Origin: Pinus tabuliformis
Taxonomy: Eukaryota > Streptophyta > Pinopsida > Pinales > Pinaceae
NCBI GenBank assembly: GCA_031772625.1
Contig: CM062817.1
Coordinates: 892,724,184 to 892,788,183 of the forward strand
Reading direction: 5' to 3'
DNA length: 64,000 nt
Shown here: positions 58,491 to 64,000 of the stretch, one piece after another
Layout of the letters: each line of letters opens with the position of its first letter
Numbering within the stretch: position 1 is the stretch's first letter
The notes under the pieces: model-generated
The model's database searches: none
What the model saw: only the letters and a program-made list of their open reading frames with translations
What the model was told of the DNA's origin: nothing
Made by a program: the position numbers and the translations under genes

Positions 58491-59659
58491 CAAGGATAAT
58501 TTTAGGGGCGAATGTTCGCCCTTTGGCGAAATTAAGGGGTTTTAAATTTTTAGTGGGCGAATATTTTGTATCATAGTACATTTTTACAAATCACCTCAAA
58601 TAGGCCACCTTATTTTAAGGGAGAGGGTAAAAAAGGTAAATTTAGCCCTTGAAATTAGGACTTACAACCTTCCATTCGCCCATTTTCAAGAATAGGTTTT
58701 ATTTAAGTGAATCCATTCGCCCATTTCCAAGAATGGTTTTATTTAAGTGAATCCTATGGGCCAAATACCATATTTATAAAAGAGGTATGGTAAATTAATA
58801 AAAATATAAATAAATGAGAGGTATGGTAAATAAACAAAACATTTTTTATATTTACTCCATAAGTCACCTTATATACATGTAACGGTGTAAACAAATAAAA
58901 ATATAAGTAAAGTGGAGGTATGGTAAATAAATAAAATGTCTTTTTATACTTACTCAAAAGGTATGGTAAATAAATAAAAATATAAATAAACTAGACGTAT
59001 CGTAAATAAATAAAACCTCTTTTTATATTTAGTCCATAACCCTCGTTCTATTTATGAAGGCTCAAGAAAGAGGTTTTATTTAAGTGAATCCTATGGGCCA
59101 AATACCATATTTGTAAAAGAGGTATGGTAAATTAATAAAAATATAAATAAACGAGAGGTATGGTAAACAAATAAAATATTTTTTTATATTTACTCCATAA
59201 GTCACCTTATATTTAGGAACACTAAAAAAATGGGTTATATTTAGGCCAAAATACTATGGGACAAATGCCATGGACTAGATTGTTATTAATACCATGCAAA
59301 AAACCATTATTAACCCTAATATTAGAATTAATAAAAATAAAAATGGCACATGGTATTGACCCATGGTATTCACCTGGAATGTAGCCTATTTAAATGGGGG
59401 ACTTAAACCAACATGTAGCCTATGCTAAGATTCACTAGGACTTTACAAAGTTTTATTATTTAGTGAAAGACTTGCTAAGATCTTACAAGATTTTATAATT
59501 GAGTAAAATATTCGCCATGCCTGGTGAGAGATTCGCCAAAAAATTATATATACATATTATATTATTGATAAAATCGCCTTCCATTTTTCCTATATACCAT
59601 GGAGATTCGCCCATTTATTATATTTATAAATTTAGGGGGGGTTCTTAAAATTTTCCCTG
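58491..59659. mobile_element. Non-autonomous hAT-type DNA transposon
   Basis: 1169 bp flanked by a perfect 8-bp duplication CAATAGAG (58483-58490 and 59660-59667). Ends CAAGGATAATTTTAGG and, in reverse complement, CAGGGAAAATTTTAAG form imperfect inverted repeats of the CAGGG type common in hAT elements. GGCGAA/TTCGCC words cluster near both ends in both orientations, as hAT transposase-binding sites do. The interior has four degenerate 75-90 bp repeats and no transposase ORF, so it must have been mobilised in trans. Confidence 0.9.
58780..59215. repeat. Degenerate internal tandem repeats of the hAT element
   Basis: GGTATGGTAAAT(T/A)AATAAAAATATAAATAAA followed by GGTATGGTAAA.AAATAAAA and TTTTTATATTTACTCCATAA recurs at about 58786, 58888, 58961 and 59122. 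GAGGTATGGTAAA is the most constant word. Confidence 0.8.
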
Positions 59660-59707
59660 CAATAGAGGAAGAAAATCAAAGGCACACAACACAGTAAATA
59701 TTCAGGG

Positions 59708-60740
59708 TGTCACACGGAATGATTCGATCTTGCGGACAAGATAGACCTTCCTATAATTTGACGATATCTAGTGACAAGCAAGCCAATCAAAAACTATCTT
59801 TCTCTAAATATGCAATATATAAGCAAAGGCAAACAAGTGTTTTAGGCCTACCTTGGGTCCAATGCAATTTTGTGGAAGCCTCGCTCTTTTGATCCAAATG
59901 AGCTCCCTTGTAGCGAATCTGCGAACACAAACAAGCAAACAAATTAAATAGCACCTGAAAAGCCAATATCATAAAGCATACTTATCATGATGACTAAGGA
60001 ATTCATGAAACAAATGACATAAGACAATTTGTTGAGAAAAATGAATCTGATTGTATTAATACAAATCAAAGAAGAACTTTACAACCTATGCCTTGATGTT
60101 GTACAAGCTCCTCCCAGGGTCCAACAAGAAGTCTCCTCTACTTTGACAAGTTTCACTCTCTTCCCAATGAAGCCAAAAGGTATGTGATCTCTCCTCTCAA
60201 GCTTAACTAGGAAGTCTCAATTCCACCAGCATTTACCCTCAAAAATGTTCATCTTCTAACCTCCCCAGCAACTAGCCCAATGCCTTAATTTATAGTGAAA
60301 TGGAGGGAAGTTACTAGGTCCTCCTTCAAAGGGATAAAGCCCTCCTTCAAAGGGATAGCTCCTCTCATCAAGGGATTAGCTCCTTCTCTTTTGGGATGCA
60401 TGAACCATCTAAGAGCGAACAATCCACGTCAAAATTCCTTCTAGAATCATCTAGAATTAACCCAAAGTGGGTTTTTTAGAATAAACTTGCGCCTTTTTGA
60501 CTTTCACAGGGGTCCGCACCCACTCCTTTAGGGACAGAGCAGGCAGGTCCACAGGTAATGTGAACAGGGGGTGCAGGACCGCAGGAAATAGTGAGAGAAA
60601 GTGCGGAGCCAGAGCTTTGTTGATTTTTAATGTCTTTCTCTCATTTTCAAAGCTTGACTTGAAGAGCTGAGGTCTGAGACTTGCTTAGGAGGACAGTACA
60701 AGTGATGATAGACCCATACTGACAATATTTTTGTGTAACA
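59708..60740. mobile_element. Solo LTR inserted in the copia B LTR
   Basis: 1033 bp, TGTCACACGG...TTGTGTAACA, flanked by a perfect 5-bp duplication CAGGG (59703-59707 and 60741-60745). No internal region, primer site or coding motif exists. Unequal recombination between the LTRs of a full element is the standard explanation. The superfamily and orientation are not determined. Confidence 0.88.
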
Positions 60741-60745
60741 CAGGG

Positions 60746-61471
60746 AATGCCACAACTCAAAACCCCACTATCTATTTTGTATTATTCTGGAAAATCAAGA
60801 TGAAATTACAATGCTTGTTCTCTCTAAAACAATCCCAACACTCAACAAATTCAATCTCAAACTCATAAGCAAGCTCAAGGCCAAATCTCAGCCTCTTCAC
60901 AAACTCTCCAAGTCTCTATTCCAATTTGTAATTCCTATGAAGGATAGCTTGTATTTAAAGGGAAATAAAGCCTCTAAAAATAGCGCAATCCCTCAAGGAT
61001 CAGTTCCTAAATGCATGCACTGTCAGTGAAACTCAGAAAAATCTAAAACAAATATCACATTCTCCCTACACTCTAGTCTCAACTGGGTCTTTCTCATAAT
61101 CGACATGCATGAGTTTCTGATGAGTAAACAGTTAACTAGAGTAGCATTGGTGGAGTTCATTAGTGTCACCACTGACTGTTAACTCACTATTATTTCTCTC
61201 AATAAGTTTGAGAACTAATTCAACTGAATTGACACAGTAAACTGAGTCTTATATTTTACAACTCACAATTAACTCACACTGGACTCCTACAAACTAGGGA
61301 TAACATATACATGACTTCCAAAAGACTTCCAACTTGAATTTCCTAAGTTAAGTAAGTTTAATAAAATTAATTTAACTATTTTAAGTTGCTATGCGAATAG
61401 AATTCGAATTTAATTCACAGTTTAATTCAAGGACAAATTAAACTAAAATTTCTTGTTTCCATTTCTCAACA
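60746..61471 (-). repeat. 5' LTR of copia B, part 3
   Basis: It resumes the LTR after the solo LTR (AATGCCACAACTCAAAACC) and ends CTCAACA, followed by the target duplication CTCTT. Confidence 0.92.
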
Positions 61472-61476
61472 CTCTT

Positions 61477-62230
61477 TTTTTGTTCCTTGTTTATCTCCTT
61501 CTCCTTCCTTAGTTTCTACTGCCTACTCTTCTTCGTTTTTTTCTTCCCTACCTTTACTACTAGAGGATGGTGTTTCTTCATGTGTGATGGCTTGGGTTTC
61601 AATGAAAATTTCCCTCTCCATGTCTACAAAAGCAGTCCATAGCACAATATTCCTTAGGTGACTTAGATCATCCATAAAAATCAGCTTCATGAGGCCATGG
61701 TGGGCAATGCGTTCATGCTTCCCTTCCCTCACATTCTGGCTCATTTTAATGATAGATTATAGGAGGAAATGGGGAACATTGAGTCTCTGTGGGATAGGTA
61801 ATTCTTCTTTGAATATTAGCTCATGAATAAACATGAAACGATAGGCATATAAAATGCTCAACCTCCCCTCACAAGCTATTTATTTTAGGATATGATAGGC
61901 CACTTCATCGCAAGGTTAAGGTAAGCTCTCTCTTCTCACTCCATTTTTTTCTTCTACAGGCTTTTATCTCTGAATGAAGAAGTTCTTCCTGGTTGTAACA
62001 CTCACTGCCTTATCCTCCTTGCTCCATTGGATTCCTAAGGGTAAGGTAGTCACTCTGCTTATGAGTTCAACATTTAAAGAGATGGAAAGTCCCCTAACAA
62101 TAATAGTGGCACTATCTTCTCCTTGAGGGTTTAGTGCCATGGAAAATTCCTGAGTTATATCATCATCGTACCTTTTCAACTTTTCAAACAAGTCAATCCA
62201 TTGATTTCTTAGAAAAATATCTACCACAGG
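61477..62230 (-). pseudogene. gypsy remnant C, extra ORF, N-terminal part
   Basis: Minus-strand coding text runs from about 62,230 leftward: NQWIDLFEKLKRYDDDITQE, IQWSKEDK, then after a stop DEVAYHILK, CEGRLSILYAYRFMFIHELI, LPIPQRLNVPHFLL and VREGKHERIAHHGLMKLIF, with a Ser- and Glu-rich end. It resembles the uncharacterised plant-transposon-protein type ORFs found in some plant gypsy elements (from memory). It lies downstream of integrase in the same orientation and continues at 53044 beyond copia B. Stops occur near 61,964 and 61,520. Confidence 0.7.
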
Positions 62231-62755
62231 AGGATGTTGATGAATTATTTGTGTGTCTATGGGTTCTCACCTACTGAAACCTCCCCCCATTTCTCCTACT
62301 TCGTCTTCTCGAGGTTACTTATGTGTATTTCAAATTTTGGCCTTAGGGCAGTATCATTTGTAGAGACAATGGCAAGTTTTCATTTTTATCAGAGGGGGAG
62401 AAGGATGCTAATAATTTTTTTTTATCAAAAACAAATTTCCTTTGATCTTATCTCTCCCTTACATCTAACAATTTCCCAATGGGGAATACTACACAATTGT
62501 TTGCTACAGGGCACTTAATTCAAGTAGAATTTTCCATGCAGGGGTATGGAAAAAAGAGGGTGAAAGCCACTTACTCCTTTCAAGATAAATCTATCATGTG
62601 CATGAGGTTTTAAGGAAAACCTTGGGTAGTTTTGGCTCCCTTTCTCCCTTCAATTATTTCCTATAGCTTCCTTTCGGTGCTCCTATAACAGTTCAAAGCT
62701 TCCTGTAGCTCCTCCTATAACACATGTAAAGATTGTTTGAAGGTGGAATGGCCTA
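62231..62755 (-). other. gypsy remnant C, degenerate spacer between integrase and extra ORF
   Basis: About 520 bp with only short minus-strand coding traces. The integrase C-terminal region expected here is missing, so a deletion or break is inferred. The plus-strand frame at 62234-62518 is not supported as a gene. Confidence 0.4.
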
Positions 62756-63605
62756 CTATAATGTTTTACCTTTGGAAAAAATCATAAATTTGACTGACTT
62801 GAACACCTGAGCATTGTCAATGACAATTTTCTTTGGGTAGTCAAACCTGGCAAGGATGTTTTCCTCCATAAACTTGATGACTACTACATCAGTTGCATTT
62901 CTAGCTGGGGTAGCTTCCACCCACTTAGTGAAGTAATCAGTGGTTGTGAGTATCCACTTGTGTTGGCCACTAGAAGGTGGATGTATTTCTCCAATGAATT
63001 CTAACCCCCATTTCCTGAAGGGTTCTTCTACAAAAACAGGGATTAAAGGAAGGGGGGCCAACCTTTATTTTTCTACAAACATTTGACATTTCTCACAAGC
63101 CCGAACATAGGCATGCACCTCACCAAACAACTTAGGCCAATAAAAGCCTGCCTTGAGAATTTTATGGGTTGTAGCTCTCCAACTATAATGTCCTCCACAA
63201 ACACAATTATGGAACTCATTAATCACTTTATGGATCTCTCCTTCAACCAGACATCAGAGAAAAATCCCGATTGGGCCATTCCAATACAGTTGGCCATTTG
63301 AGATTACAAATTTATGGACTTGTAGCCTCAAAGCTCTATATTTAACTTTATCAAAGTTGACTAGACTCCTCAGAAAAAGTAAATAATGAACAATATGTTT
63401 ATACCAGTGGGACACAATGTATTTCATCTGGATTTTCTGAGTTAAGGTCTCAATTCTTTGTCGTTCCTCTTCTTTTCCACTTCCTGCAACCTTTTATGTC
63501 AGTAAATTTCAGCCCAAAGCTTGGCAATTTGCATTAGACAAAATTTTAGCCAGCCCTTGGCCCTTTGATCGACTTGGTGGGCTTTATTTTCTTGGCCATG
63601 GAATC
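62756..63605 (-). pseudogene. gypsy remnant C, end of RNase H and integrase
   Basis: Reading leftward, a KIKPTKSIKG segment (about 63,590) is the tail of the gypsy RNase H region. The integrase zinc finger is intact (HNCVCGGHY and CEKC, about 63,210-63,085), followed by LKAGFYWPKLF. The core has WGLEFIGEIHPP, TTTDYFTKWVEA and VIDNAQVFKS, with the first two catalytic Asp. Text stops at 62,756 before the catalytic Glu, so integrase is truncated. Stops interrupt at about 63,062 and 63,255. It is close in sequence to the integrase of gypsy A. Confidence 0.88.
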
Positions 63606-63757
63606 CCCCCAAGGCATGTTTTGGGACTAAAAGACCAAGTTTTGACCAAATTTTGTTGTAAAGCTCCGCAAATTGTGGGCGCGTGGTGTGAAAGTATGAT
63701 AGAGTCACAAGGTTCTCCACCCTAGTTTTGTAATGTAATGTCAGCTGGATAGACGTA

Positions 63758-63779
63758 CCCATGGTCCGCGGACCATGGG
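63758..63779. promoter_or_regulatory. Perfect 22-bp palindrome upstream of a TATA box
   Basis: The half-site CCCATGGTCCG is followed immediately by its exact reverse complement. It ends four bases before the TATA box. A dimeric regulator site is a reasonable inference. Confidence 0.75.
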
Positions 63780-63783
63780 ATTG

Positions 63784-63793
63784 TATAAATAGA
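63784..63793 (+). promoter_or_regulatory. TATA box of the terminal LTR
   Basis: TATAAATAGA is a near-ideal plant TATA box. The purine-rich R-like region begins about 25-40 bp downstream. Confidence 0.75.
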
Positions 63794-63886
63794 GCAAGGC
63801 TCTAAGTAGAGAGGACAATAGTAGAGAGAAGGAGGAGTCTAAGTAACTAAGTGAAGTGTGTCTTGGGTTGTAGAGTAGGAGAAGGC

Positions 63887-63962
63887 TCTGCAGCTGAGTG
63901 CGCAGAGGCCTAGTAGTCTGAAGCTGAGTGTGTGGACTCTTGCAGCTGAGTGTGCAGGGTGG
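63887..63962 (+). repeat. Three short direct repeats GMAGCTGAGTGYG
   Basis: GCAGCTGAGTGCGCAG, GAAGCTGAGTGTGTGG and GCAGCTGAGTGTGCAG lie within about 75 bp in the putative transcribed part of the LTR. Confidence 0.8.
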
Positions 63963-64000
63963 AGTCGAGTCTGTAACCGAGGAAGGAATTAATAAAGAGA

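Larger units (their letters stand above)
53045..61471 (-). mobile_element. Ty1/copia LTR retrotransposon B (decayed, itself interrupted twice)
   Basis: A minus-strand element with TGTAGAAAATCC...CTCAACA ends on the plus strand and a perfect 5-bp target duplication CTCTT (53040-53044 and 61472-61476). Its right-hand (5') LTR carries a hAT insertion and a solo LTR. Removing both leaves about 6.2 kb. The order gag, protease, integrase, reverse transcriptase, RNase H on the minus strand is copia. It lies inside an ORF of gypsy remnant C. Confidence 0.94.
63617..64000 (+). repeat. Partial LTR of a further element, cut by the window end
   Basis: The gypsy C text ends abruptly near 63,605. TGTTTTGGGACT at 63617 is a possible LTR start. 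The segment carries a palindrome, a TATA box, and downstream a purine-rich stretch with three GCAGCTGAGTG-type repeats and an AATAAAG signal near 63,992. This fits the U3-R part of a plus-strand LTR. The left boundary and the family are uncertain. Confidence 0.55.

Noticed and set aside
62234..62518. 94-codon plus-strand frame
   Set aside because: It has no motifs, and it overlaps the minus-strand coding remains of gypsy C.
1..64000. CRISPR array, tRNA, rRNA or organelle-derived DNA
   Set aside because: No regularly spaced identical repeats, cloverleaf sequences with A and B boxes, or recognisable rRNA or plastid gene text were seen by eye. A tRNAscan or organelle alignment would settle it.

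Overview
This is nuclear DNA from a seed plant with a large, repeat-swollen genome. The evidence is strongly AT-rich sequence, several nested LTR retrotransposons of the Ty1/copia and Ty3/gypsy types, initiator-tRNA(Met)-type primer sites, GT-AG introns in gene remnants, and no intact ordinary host gene. Some of the gypsy integrase text reminds me of conifer and Taxus-type elements, but that is recollection, so gymnosperm is only a weak inference. No tRNA, rRNA, CRISPR array or organelle segment was seen.

Layout. (1) 1-14,100: AT-rich intergenic DNA holding one decayed copia element (1867-6518) with both LTRs, primer site, polypurine tract and an imperfect 5-bp target duplication, plus short tandem duplications and one foldback (11498-11632). 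(2) 14,100-46,070: a diverged tandem segmental duplication. Copy 1 is about 14,300-21,840. Copy 2 is about 21,990-24,954 continuing at 42,273-46,070. Each copy carries a decayed multi-exon gene of unknown function and a GC-richer block studded with TCGATCGA-like words. (3) Copy 2 is split by a Ty3/gypsy element on the minus strand (24955-42267, perfect 5-bp duplication ATGAG). The domain order is gag, protease, an extra RNase H, reverse transcriptase, degenerate RNase H, integrase. The right LTR of that element is split by a second, plus-strand, non-autonomous LTR element (34007-41817). This one keeps an intact 523-codon ORF (two zinc knuckles plus a retropepsin-like domain), has no reverse transcriptase or integrase, and carries a family of stem-loops that share the loop word RRCTC-N-TTAAAA. 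(4) 46,070-51,000: AT-rich DNA with a paired inverted microsatellite and a broken minus-strand gene carrying DGCAGQFKS and HGKGEHDGAG-type motifs. (5) 51,470-63,605: a minus-strand gypsy remnant whose extra ORF is split by a minus-strand copia element (53045-61471). That copia element's right LTR was later hit by a non-autonomous hAT transposon (58491-59659, 8-bp duplication) and by an LTR-type insertion now reduced to a solo LTR (59708-60740). (6) 63,610-64,000: a partial LTR with a perfect 22-bp palindrome just upstream of a TATA box, running off the window.

Relative ages follow from the nesting. The segmental duplication predates gypsy A, which predates the non-autonomous element. The gypsy remnant at the right predates copia B, which predates its hAT and solo-LTR insertions. 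The best leads for new biology are the stem-loop family in the non-autonomous element, the protease / extra RNase H / reverse transcriptase order of gypsy A, and the unidentified spliced gene remnants.
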